Made by a program: the position numbers and the translations under genes. Positions 31,579 to 42,678 of a stretch of 64,000 bases of DNA are shown one piece after another. Under the pieces are notes generated by a model. That model had not been told where the DNA came from and searched no databases. It was given only the letters and a program-made list of their open reading frames with translations. The stretch lies in the NCBI GenBank assembly GCA_024663395.1, contig JANFAH010000031.1:124001-188000 (forward strand), in the 5' to 3' direction. How positions within the stretch are numbered: the stretch's first letter is position 1; every line of letters begins with the position of its first letter. The stretch comes from Pisolithus tinctorius (lineage: Eukaryota > Basidiomycota > Agaricomycetes > Boletales > Pisolithaceae).

Positions 31579-33621
31579 ATGGAACCATTCTCACCATTCA
31601 CAGGCGGGGCCTCACTACTTCTGTCGTTCCGAGTTCAGAAGAAGACGGTACTGGTCATCGGCGGGGATGCACTTGCTGCATCCCGTGCTTATGTGTCTCT
31701 CGAGGCAGATGCGAATGTTGTCGTACTCGTCCGAGGGGGTTTACAGGCCGTTTGTGACGAGTTGCAATGGCGGGCCCGGCAGGGCCAGGTGTCCGTGCTC
31801 GACTGGGATACACTTTTGTCTGACAGCTGTGTGGGCAACGTCGGTGCACTAGAGGGCGCATCCTCGCCCGGAGTCGAGGCGGACCTTGACTTGGAGCAGG
31901 ACATCACTGCGCTCGACGCATATCTAGCCAAGACACCCTCTATTTCCCTTGTCTGTGTAACCGGTACGCTATCCCCCTCATTCTCGTCCCGCACTCGGAT
32001 CCTGGCACCGCATATTGCTCGAATATGTCGAGCCTACCGTATACCCGTCAACGTCGCAGATATGCCAGCACTCTGCGACTTTTACTTCGCATCCACGCAT
32101 CGCTTCGTCGATCCAACTACGGGCGCTAAGAGTTCGATGCAACTCGGTGTCACAGCCAATGGGGAGGGTTGTCGCCTCGTTAGTCGTATACGAAGAGAAG
32201 TTGTTGCAGCCCTACCAAAGGAACTTGGAGGTGCGGTCATGCGTGTCGGCCAACTCAGGAGACTAGCGCGTGAGCAAGAACGCAAGGCAGAAGGAAGCGA
32301 CGCAGTAGATGAGAAAAATGACGTTGATTTGGATACGGAAGGGGAGAATGGTGATGCAGAGGATACGAGTGTGAACACTCCTAATCAGCCGGTACCGATT
32401 CGGCGAGCGGATGAACCGGAGAGCGTAGCCGAAGCAGTCAGACGAAGGATGCGGTGGGTCGCACAAGTCAGCGAGTACTGGCCTATCTCCCGGCTTTCTG
32501 CTCTTACTGAGCCCGAGATGCGGGCGGTGCTAAGCGGTAGTATTGGGCTACCGTCCGTAGGACAAAACAATCACGGAGAATTATCGTCTTCGCAGTCCCT
32601 GCCTCCTTTGCAGATGGAACTACGATCGCAACACGGATTGCAATCCATTTCACCCATTTCATCCAAGAAGGAAGGGCGTATCCTACTCGTCGGCTCTGGC
32701 CCTGGTCATCCGTCGTTGCTGACACTTGCTACACATAATGCCCTAACCAAACACGCAGACCTTGTCTTGTCCGACAAGCTCGTACCCTCGGCTGTTCTGG
32801 AATTGATACCACAACATGTCGAACTACGGATTGCACGCAAGTTCCCTGGCAATGCAGACGGCGCGCAAACGGAGATGATGGAGGCGGCTGTAGAAGCTGC
32901 TAGGCGTGGATTGACAGTCGTTCGAGTACGTATATGTTACTATGTCATATGGAAGTCGTCTCAGTCGCCAATGTAGCTAAAACAAGGGGATCCAGTTGTA
33001 TATGGTCGCGCAGGCGAGGAGGTACTCTACTTCCGTTCACACGGGTTTGAGCCCCTTGTCATACCGGGCGTATCTTCGGCGCTTGCAGCCCCGACATTTG
33101 CGGGGATCCCTGTGACACAACGTGGTGTTGCGGAGACATTTGTAGTCTGTACTGGTGTTGGGCGACAGGGCAAAGAAGTGCGGTTACCGGGATACGAGCG
33201 CTCTCGGACGTTGCTGATTTTGATGGGTGTCGCTCGTCTTACGGAGGTGGTCGGTGCACTTCTCGGATATTCCCCGTTCAACACAACTTCTGAGGGTGAT
33301 TCAAAAGGCGAGGGTAGAAGAGATGGCTCGCCCTACCCTCCAACTACCCCGATTGCCATCATCGAGCGTGGGTCGATGCCGGACCAGCGGGTGCTCGTGT
33401 CCACGCTTGCTGATGTGTGTACAGCACTGGAGAGTTTGGGGGCGCAGCGTCCTCCTGGGATGATCGTAGTGGGTTGGGCTGTTCTTGCTTTGCATGGGCA
33501 CGGAGACGTTCGTGTATTGGAAGAAGGGGAAGGAGGTGATGAGGAGAGGGTGAAGCGGTGGCTGGGTGGACGAAGATGGAATGTAATAGAGGGTATTTCG
33601 GAAGGCTGGGCAGCGATGTGA
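31579..33621 (+). CDS. MET1: Uroporphyrinogen-III C-methyltransferase, siroheme synthase type
   Basis: Catalyses the SAM-dependent double methylation of uroporphyrinogen III to precorrin-2, the first step to siroheme, the cofactor of sulfite and nitrite reductases. Exons 31579-32925 and 32977-33621 give 663 aa. The N-terminal third has a Rossmann-like start (VLVIGGDALAASRAYVSLEAD) resembling the Met8/CysG dehydrogenase domain. An acidic linker follows. The C-terminal half is the methyltransferase: LLVGSGPGHPSLLTLA, RLKQGDPVVYGRAGEE spanning the intron, PGVSSALAAP, and a late GWAVLAL. The bacterial CysG-like fusion is usual for fungi. Start chosen at the first ATG with the Rossmann motif about 22 residues inside. 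A decayed duplicate of the N-terminal part is at 16411-16975. Confidence 0.92.
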
Positions 33622-33876
33622 GGGCTGTACTTGACCTGATTTTGATTTTATGTATCTCACTTGGATATCGTGTTCTTCAAAATCTTATCTAATCTTGTCA
33701 ATGTCGCGACCCACGTGATCCGTATCTCGTGACTTTGGACGATTGGCATCGCGCGTCATCAAACACAGACCGCAAAGTTCAAACGCTGTCCGGGCCAGGA
33801 CTCAGTCTGGTCAAGGCTATCAGAATCACTCGTGTTACACTAGCTGATTTGGCAAGAACGTAGTACATTGTCACCG

Positions 33877-36800
33877 ATGCCTCCCCGAAGGTCTTCACGT
33901 TCGACTCGCGCATCCGCTGAGCCTGCGCCAGCTGTGGCACCTACATCCAGTGGCTCCAAACGCAAACGCGGTCAATCAGCAGCACTAAACGAAACCGAAA
34001 ACGAGCCAGAGAAGGAGAACGTATCGAAGCTGGGTACGAGACCGTCATCGTCGTCGTCGAGGACCCGTGGGTCGTCATCGAGAACGTCGAGCGTAGGCGT
34101 ACCGTCAAGAGCATCCCGGAGTACGCGTGCATCCACTAGAGGAGGAAAATTACGGGAGGTTGAGGAAGAAGAAGGTGAAGAGGAAGAAGGGCGCGAGGAG
34201 GACCAGGCAACTGAGGAAAGTGAGGCACCCAGGGCGCGTAAGAAGTCGCGAAATTCTACAGAGAAAGACGAAGAGGATGAAGAGGAAGTCGTGAGAGTGG
34301 AAGAAGATGAAGGACCGCCGAAGAAGCCTGGGCGGGGAAGGAGAGGTAAAGCAGTCGCAGAAGTGAGCGAGACGAAGGAGGAGACGGAAGAGGTCAAACC
34401 AGTGTCTAGATCGCGTCGAACATCTGCCAAACCCCCTTCCTCGAGAGCAACTACGCGCGCAAGTCGGAAGCCTGTGCAACTTGAGAGTGACGTCGAAGAA
34501 GAAGTTATCCCCCCCTCGGAAGACGACTCGGATGATGATGTTCTTCCTGTCCCAAAGGGCCGAAAGCAAACTGCTGGGAAATCCCAATCCAGACGTGGCC
34601 GACCTCGTCAACCGTCTGGAAAAGCACCCAGTGATCAGGAGGAGCCCACTGCTCAACAGTCAAATGCCAATGACGCAGGCGATGCATCAACTCCTCGACC
34701 ACGGAATTCTTTCCCCAGTACTCCCGCCCGGAAGCTCTCGCACCCGGCATCTCGTGGTTATGATGGCGACGACTTGGATGGATTTGACCAGACGTTTAAA
34801 GGATCGCCGATGCGTTCCAGACGACAGGACGCGAAGAGCATTCCCCCCAGTCAATCAAGCAAGCGTGCCGCACTAGCCGTCACCGATGAGGAGGAAAAAT
34901 CGCTTTTGGAACCTAGAGAACCGAGACCTAAACCTCAATCGCAGATACAAATATCCCCCGCCGAGGAGCCCAGTGGACCAAGATCCCGCTTGGTGATCCA
35001 CAAGATAGCGTTGGTTAACTTCAAGAGTTACGCAGGCCGTCAGGAGATCGGGCCCTTCCACAAGGTGGGTATGAATATATTGGATGTAACTCGTAAAATG
35101 CTGAAGATCTGGCAGTCTTTTTCTGCAATCGTAGGTCCGAACGGTTCGGGCAAGTCGAACACCATCGATGCTCTGTTGTTCGTGTTTGGATACCGTGCGT
35201 CAAAGATGCGGCAAGGAAAACTCTCAGAACTGATCCATAACTCGGCGCGATATCCGGACCTGGATGAGTGTAGCGTGGAGGTGCATTTCCGTGATATCAT
35301 TGATTTAGTGTGTTACAATGTTCCTTCACTGAGGGTATCACTCAAAGGGATTCTTAGCCTGGACCGGATGCATACAAAGTTGTGCCAGATTCCAACCTTG
35401 TCGTGGCACGGATTGCAAACAAAAATAATCAAAGCAAGTATACCATCAATGGTCGTCATAGTAGCTTCACAGAAGTGCAAGCGCTGCTGAAGGGGCGCGG
35501 GATCGATCTTGACCACAAGCGGTTCCTTATCCTTCAGGTAAATACACACCCCCTCGTTCCCTCTTCCTCGTCTGCAACGTGTTTACGTTTTTTTAGGGGG
35601 AAGTCGAATCCATTGCACAGATGAAACCCAAAGCACAGAACGAGCATGAAGATGGATTACTCGAATACCTCGAAGACATCATTGGCACATCTGCATACAA
35701 AGCCCCAATCGAAGAAGCCCTCGCAGCTATGGAAGCTCTTTCGGAGGATCGTGCAGAGAAACTGAATCGCCTACGCATCGTAGAGCGCGAGAAGAGTGCG
35801 CTGGAAGCGCAGAGGCGCGAGGCTCTCGATTATCTGCGTTTGTACAATGACTCGGTTCGCGCGAAAAGTCGACTGTGGCAATGGTATCTGTGGAAATGTC
35901 TAGACAACGAAGAGAAATATAATGAGCAGATTGTGAGATTCTTTTGTCTGGATTATTTCATCAACTAATAGCTGTGAGGTGTGCAGGAACGGATCGAAAA
36001 GGAGCTCACGACTGAACGAGAGCAAAATAAGGGTGACATTGAGCATCTGAACATGCTCGAACAGCACTTCGTCGACCGACAGAAGGCGTATGAGGTCTGA
36101 TGATTTCTCTCAGTTTCTGGAAACCTTGCGTTGACTTACCATCTTGTTGTAGGAAGTCAAAGCTGCCGCCGAAGAAGCCATCAAGGATCAAACTGCCCAT
36201 GAAAAGCAGGTCGTTAGTTTGGAGGAGCGGCGGAAACATACGGGTACAAAGGCAAAGAAGTTGAAGAAGTCCTTGCAAGATGTAAGTTTTTCCACTGCGG
36301 TGATCCGTTATTTGTCGACTCACAATTTTCCACGCAGGACGAGCATGCTCAAACTGAGGCTCAACGGACCATCAAAGAATGTGCCTCGAAAATGGAAAAG
36401 AAGAGAGCCGAAATCGAGGAACTCGAGGCTAACCTCAGAAAGGAGGAGGACGTGCTCGAGAGCATCCGTGATAGTCTCAAAGGTGCGTCTTGTTCCCCCC
36501 TATTGTCTTGCACCACCCTCAGCTATTACCACCATCGTAGACAAGACGCAGGTATTCCACGACCAAATTGAAATCAAACAGAAAGAACTGCAACCATGGA
36601 CCGCCAAGATCAATGCAAAGAAAGCTAGCATCGACGTGGCTACAAGCGAGCGGGAAGCTCTACTCAAGAAGGTCACCGGTCTCAAGGACGCAGTAAAAGA
36701 TGCGGAGACTGACCTAGAGACTAAACAAGCAAATCTGGAGGAGAAGGTCGGCATTATCCAGTCAGGTGCTATACTTCGTATTGACTCGCAGGATTAGCTC

Positions 36801-39800
36801 AATAGCCTACAAGATCTGAAAGCCAAGAAGGCTGCCATGCAGGGCGAGCTACAGGCTCATGCCAAGACATTCAGGGTACGACTCTCTGGAAGTTGACCTC
36901 CCGATGGCTAACCTCGGCTGTAGGATGCACAAGCTCGTGTGCAAGAACTACGATCAAAGGCAAATTCCCTTCGTCAAAGAACGGACGATGCGAGAGCATC
37001 GCAGGCAGCTAACACATCCCAGAACCGAGTGCTCGATCACCTTAGTCGACTTAAGCAAACAGGACGCATCGAAGGTTTTCACGTATGTCCTAGCTTTTTT
37101 TTGTCCCTGTTTACCACTAACGTCACCTTAGGGACGACTAGGTAGCCTTGGAACTATCCCTGACAAATACGATGTTGCGGTGTCCACGGCGTGCGGCGCC
37201 CTCCATAACATGGTCGTAGATACCGTCGAGCAAGGCCAAGCATGCATCAATTCCCTGCGCACACAGAACGTGGGACGAGCATCATTCATGGTACTTGAAA
37301 AGCTCGCCACCGACAAGGTAAACGAACGGATATCCACGCCCGAGAATGTACCGCGTCTGTTCGACTTGATTACACCCAAGGAACCCAAGTTTGCCCCGGC
37401 GTTCTACAAAGCTGTCGGGAACACGCTTGTTGCGAATGACCTCGAGCAGGCGAACAGGATAGCCTTTGGTGGTGCGAAACGCTGGCGTGTCGTTACACTT
37501 GCCGGTCAACTTATAGACGCCTCGGGTACAATGTCCGGTGGAGGAACCCATGTTGCACGCGGTGGAATGAGCTCGAAGCTTGCCCCAGAAACAGTGCGGC
37601 CGGAAGTGCTGCGTGCCTGGGAACAAGAGAGTGAAGAGGCCGCGCGTAGCCTGGAAGAAGCACAGAAGGATCTACGTTCGCTTGAAGCAGAGGCAGAGCG
37701 GTTGACGCAGGCTGGGCCGAAACTTGATATGGACATCGAGAAGTTGTCGCTCGATATCAAGAATGGTCGCAAGCGTGTCGAAGAGGCGGAGCAACGTGTT
37801 CGTGATCTGAAGTAAGTAAAATCGTCCCTCCTGGTTACTTATGAGCGGATTGAAGCATCTCTGAACCTGTCATAGAGCCCAAAGTAAGCCTGACGCACGG
37901 GACGTGGCACGCATCGATGCGCTGGAGAAGGAAATTAGCTCGAGTGCCAAGGAATTCGAACAGCTGCAGGCAAAGTCTGGAACTATCGAGTCAGCCATCA
38001 AAGACCTCGAGAAGAAAATCCTCGAAATTGGAGGCTCAAGACTTCTGAAACAAAAGTCGACGGTCGATGGGATCAAGCTGCACATCAACCTTGCCAACGA
38101 CGAGATCACGAAAGCTGAGGTTGCGAAAGCAAAAGCTGAGAAGGATGTTAACAAGCTCGCTTCTACTATCAAGAGCAACACCGATGCTGTACAAGAAGTT
38201 GACAAGGAACTAGACGAACTGACGCAACAGCTCGCTGAGGTCGCTGAGTATTTAACAGAACTCAAGTCCAAGGTCGAGGCCGCTCAAACGGCTGCAGAAC
38301 ATTCGAAGGATGATCTAGAGGACCTTAAGACTCAGCTGGAGACGAAACGGGAGGAAATTAAAAAGTTTAGGGAGAAGGAGGTTTGCATGGTTTTATTTTG
38401 CTCTTATCGTAGCTCCACTTACGGTGTCGCAGATGGAATTGAATCAGAGTCTGAATGACGTCAAGAAGGAAGCTGCAGCTAACGAAGAAGCGCTCAATCA
38501 CTGGCAAACCGAGCACGACAAGCTCAAGATCGAAGAGATTGAGTGAGCGCTCTCACGGTTCACAAGACATTCTGACTGATGTGTAATACACAAGTGACGA
38601 TGATGAGGACGACGAAGAGGCAGAAGCCGAAGCCGAAGGTCAAGAAGCTGCGGCAGCCAAAGGTGCGGAACCGAAGGAACCCCAAGTAAAGGACGAACCT
38701 GAGGAACACGCACCACCACCTCCGAAGAAATCGCGGCAACGGCAATCTTCCACAGAGCTGCACATTTACAGTTCCCCCGAACTAGCCCAGTTCAGAAGGC
38801 GTGACCTGGTTGCAGACTCAGAGTATCTCGATGGTATGCCAACCTCCAATCCGTCGAAATTCGCTGCTGACAAATCTTGCTTTGACAGAAAAAATAAAGA
38901 ATGCGAAGCCAAACCTCGGAGTGCTGAAGGACTACAAGAAGCGCGAAGAGGAGTTCATGAGACGTGCTAAGGATCTCGAGCAGATCACGGAAGCTCGTGA
39001 CGCGCAGAAGCTCAAGTACGATACTCTTCGGAAACAGCGTTTGGACGAATTCATGGCTGGCTTTAATTTGATCTCGCTTAAACTGAAAGAGATGTATCAG
39101 GTGCGTTACTCCTCACCGAAAGTAACTATACCGACCGTACCCCTGTGTTCTGATCATGGCCTAGATGATTACACTGGGTGGTAATGCCGAGCTTGAGCTA
39201 GTGGATAGTATGGACCCCTTCTCGGAAGGCATTATATTTAGTGTTATGCCCCCTAAGAAGAGCTGGAAGAACATCTCAAATCTCTCGGGAGGGGAAAAGG
39301 TCAGTACAGCCAGCAAATACGCTGACGATAGTGCTAAATGCTGTTCCAGACACTGAGTTCTTTGGCACTCGTATTCGCTCTGCACGTATTCAAGGTACGT
39401 TGTCACCTATTGTTCGAGGGTCAGTGCACTGAAATGCAGTTTACAGCCAACCCCGTTGTATTTCATGGACGAGATTGATGCTGCCCTCGACTTCCGGAAT
39501 GTGTCGATCGTTGCCAATTATATTAAAGACCGGACGAAGGACGCTCAGTTTATTATCATCTCACTGCGGTATGCGTATCCCATGGACCTGTACCGCATAC
39601 CTTTTTTGTTTATAACCTCTCGCAGGAATGACATGTTCGAGCTGAGCCATCGTCTGATCGGAATCTACAAGACTGCAAATGCAACACAAAGTAAATTTCC
39701 TCCCTTCCGTCTGATTTGCAAAATGCTCACCTAAATGTCCCCACACAAGGTATCGCCATAGACAACCAAGCTCTTACTGTCGCCCGGCCGCCAATGGCAG

Positions 39801-39808
39801 TCGCATGA
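33877..39808 (+). CDS. SMC4: Condensin subunit Smc4
   Basis: ATPase subunit of condensin, partner of Smc2, required for mitotic chromosome compaction. Exons: 33877-35064, 35116-35307, 35358-35537, 35597-35932, 35987-36094, 36153-36281, 36338-36482, 36541-about 36762, about 36798-36875, 36924-37082, 37132-37811, 37876-38380, 38433-38542, 38594-38832, 38889-39100, 39165-39299, 39350-39394, 39447-39568, 39626-39690 and 39750-39808; about 1635 aa. Walker A is GPNGSGKSN near residue 403. Long coiled coils flank a hinge (GRLGSLGTIPDKYDVAV; SGTMSGGGTH). The ABC signature is NLSGGEKTLSSLA and Walker B is FMDEIDAALD. The first 370 residues are a disordered basic/acidic extension (runs of RSTRAS, EEEEGEEEEG and RGR). 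All junctions keep frame except exon 8/9, where an in-frame TAG at 36795 must be spliced out and the exact donor is unclear. Confidence 0.93.
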
Positions 39809-39919
39809 AGTTACTTACTTATCCTCTATTGCTTCCCTATTTACATAGTCCAGACTGCATGTAGTGTCGTGATTCCCTGTACACCTAAGGAATGTCGTGT
39901 TTCAATTATACTGTCGTAT

Positions 39920-41477
39920 TCAATCTACATGTCCTGGAAGGTTCGCCATTATCATGTCCCCAAGGGACTTGGATTCCCAGCTGGTCAGTAACGTTATGCC
40001 TTCCAAACGTTCTAGTTGAGTAGATCCCACATAATCCTGAGGTAAAAGCAACCATGGCTCAGCGAAAAACCATGGATGGCGTAGTGCTTCCTGAGCATGA
40101 AGCCGACGTGAAGGTTCGTAGACAAGGAAACGATGTACGAGATCGAGAGGAATGGGCAACTTTTCCGCTGAAGGCGTGTGCGTTTTGGTGTCCAGTTGTA
40201 TGTGACGTAACGAAGGGGGCAAGTTAGGTAAAAGCGGGGCGAGGTCGACTGCATTGGTTTCGAGAAATGACAGCTTTCCGGCGTCTGGTAGCTGGGTGAA
40301 CGACTATGATGTGGGACAGCGCGTGAGCATGCATTGCATTCCAACAAGGTAACAAGACATACAGGCCAGTTAGTATCGTTCGGAGACCCGCGAACCTTGA
40401 AGACGCTCCAAGCTAACACAATCTCACCGCGCTCACCCTCGAAAAGACTATCCCTGACCCATCTGGCAGTGGGATCTGTTGGACGTACGCCTTTCGTCAA
40501 GATGAACGGTTCAAGGGGCACTGGGGGCTCCTCGGCATGCGACTCTGAATCCGAATCTGTGGCTGTGAAGGTGTCCATATCATCTTGCTCATCGCTGCGT
40601 AAGCGGGAGGGCGTAAAGAATTCAGCGAACGTTACGCCGAGACTCCAGCGGTCGATGGCAAACGCGTCGTATGACCGCGGTCCAAAAAGTAACTCTGGGG
40701 CACGATAAGCACTAATGCATGGTTGAGTTTTACGCCCGGGTGCGTATACTCTGTGTAAACGTACCCCGTAGAGACCTCAAAGTACATGTCGTGTAGTTGC
40801 TCCGGCCATAAATCTCTCGTAGTCGTATGTTTGTCGTCTTCCTGCTTCCATGCAATGCCAAAGTCGATGAGTCTGACACATCCTGTGGCGGTCAGGAGTA
40901 TATTGCTCGGTTTAATATCCCGGTGTGCAATCATAGCTGTCTGGTGCAGGTAGTCGACAGCACAGAGGACCTGGAACATGATTGACTTTGCGAGAACCAC
41001 GAATCGCTGTTCCCGGGGACTAGCGACAGAGGTGTCTCCATTTCCAAATGACACCCTGGGATGCGGGGAGAATAACGCCGACGACAGGAGGTCGTGGACG
41101 GAATACGGCATATAGGGCATCCACAGACTCAGCCACTGTGGTCTCTCGGCCACCTGCTTGATCAAGGGATTGACCTAGGCAAAGCGTTCGTAAGATATGA
41201 GAACGCGCGGCAGAATCGCTGGCATTTAGCATACGTTGGGGTGACAGGTCGACGCGATGAGTCTCGCCTCCTTGATGATGTCGTGTGGTTTTCTCGCCAG
41301 GTCTCGGTTTGTGGTGGACGATTTTATGGCTATCCATCGCGTTGGCTGGCCCGGAAGGCTGGTTTTGACACGGGTCACTATGGAGAAAGGACCTTCGGAT
41401 ACGACTTCCTGGACGGATGGTCAGTCACTAGCACTCGACAAGTTCGTCGTCGGCGCACTCACAGACTCGGGATTCAT
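39920..41477 (-). CDS. CMGC/CDK-like protein kinase, Csk1-like
   Basis: Exons on the minus strand: 41477-41463, 41408-41235, 41174-40765, 40711-40363 and 40291-39920; 439 aa, all introns GT-AG. Kinase motifs in order: beta-3 lysine in IAIK, alpha-C glutamate in IIKEARLI, catalytic loop HRDIKPSNIL, DFGIAW, then YRAPELL split by an intron, and IDRWSLGVTF. A long insertion follows (EEPPVPLEPFILTKG) before DSLFEGERGEIVLAWSVF, and the C-lobe ends in RFLVYEPSRRLHAQEAL. The glycine loop is degenerate (EGPFSIVTRV). This layout reminds me of S. pombe Csk1, a CDK-activating kinase kinase; the orthology is an inference. It converges with SMC4 (stops 111 bp apart). Confidence 0.85.
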
Positions 41478-41665
41478 GGTGACGATGACTGCGAAGAACT
41501 ACGTTCGACGTTTGTCTACTGTTCAGCCCCGGTGGTGGGCAGAAACGGTCATGTCGCTGAGAAGAGTCAGCATGGCGGTGAACTGATTTTGTCGATGTGT
41601 AAAAGGAAAGGAGCATAACGTCAGTTTTGGACCGTCGTCATACATCTTCAGGGCTACAGATCACC
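41478..41665. promoter_or_regulatory. Bidirectional promoter region, kinase and ankyrin gene
   Basis: 188 bp between divergent start codons. No TATA box or known motif stands out. Confidence 0.5.
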
Positions 41666-42544
41666 ATGAACGACGTGGAAAAGCGCGCAGTACTCAGTAA
41701 GTCGAATGAAATGCGTCTCCGGGGACGAATGCTAACTGTGATCGGTAGATCAACGGTTGCTGAATGCTGCAAGAGGGAGCGAAGACATCGAAGAGTTGCT
41801 CACCGACCCCGATTGCAGAGATCCTGATGACGAGGACTACTTGTTCGATATCAACTGCAGAGACATGTAAGCTCCCTCCTTGCCATCTGCGATGCAGTGT
41901 GGAGGTTGAACTGATGATAGTCTAGGAAACACTCGTTCGTCGCGCATTTCTCGCTGCTTTGAACACTCTCCCGCTAACATCGCCGGGTGGATCTGTTAGC
42001 CCTACATCTGGTGTAAGTACGTCGATCTATCCTGGAATACCCCGCCATCTAAGCAAATCATGTTCTCCTACAGAGTGAGCAATGGGTCGGTGGACAACGT
42101 CAATCTCATCCTCGATGTACCACTTTGTGATGTCGATATCCAAAACAACAAGGGGGATACACCATTACACCTGGCTGTACAGATTCGGGATCCTGAGGTC
42201 CGGAAAGCCATCGTGACTTTACTCGTCAAAGAGGCGGAAGCATATGAATCGTAAGTCTAGTTCCGAAGTGGAGGATCTGCGCGTAAACTGATTGCTGGGA
42301 CGGAACACGAACTGTAGCACAAAGTTGAAGAACAAGGCTAACCAGACACCGAAAGACCTGTGTGACATATACTGCCCGAACGATAAGGAGGTCATCAGGT
42401 TAGCAAGCCCGCCGGCTCGGAAGCTCAGTCAGATGTTGGACAGCAGCGATGTTGTGAGAGGTATGTCACTCAATGCATTCTCAAGTCAGGTACTAATGTA
42501 ATATCAAAGACAATGACGACGACGACGAACCTGAGTCGGAATGA
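41666..42544 (+). CDS. Small ankyrin-repeat protein
   Basis: Starts MNDVEKRAVL, with a phase-1 intron, then RLLNAARGSEDIEELL and DPDDEDYLFDINCRD. A later exon carries an ankyrin repeat (CDVDIQNNKGDTPLHLAVQ, then VRKAIVTLLVKEA) followed by KLKNKANQTPKDL, a second repeat start. The end is an acidic DNDDDDEPESE. Five or six short exons. Exons at 41666-41696 and 41749-41866 are firm, but the splice between INCRD and the exon after 41932 could not be placed without a stop, so the middle of the model is uncertain or damaged. Ankyrin repeats mediate protein-protein contacts; the partner is unknown. Confidence 0.7.
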
Positions 42545-42678
42545 ACTACGTACTTTCCTCGAGGTATACAAAGTACTAGATGTTCTGTAATTAGCAGTAC
42601 TGTAGTGTGAGAACGGAGCTCCTCCCGCGCTTGCCAGTTAGGAGCCAGCTTGATGTCACTGATCTCGCTTGGATCGAA

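Noticed and set aside
34150..34656. Minus-strand frames across the Smc4 N-terminus
   Set aside because: Antisense shadows of the low-complexity E/R/S-rich coding sequence.
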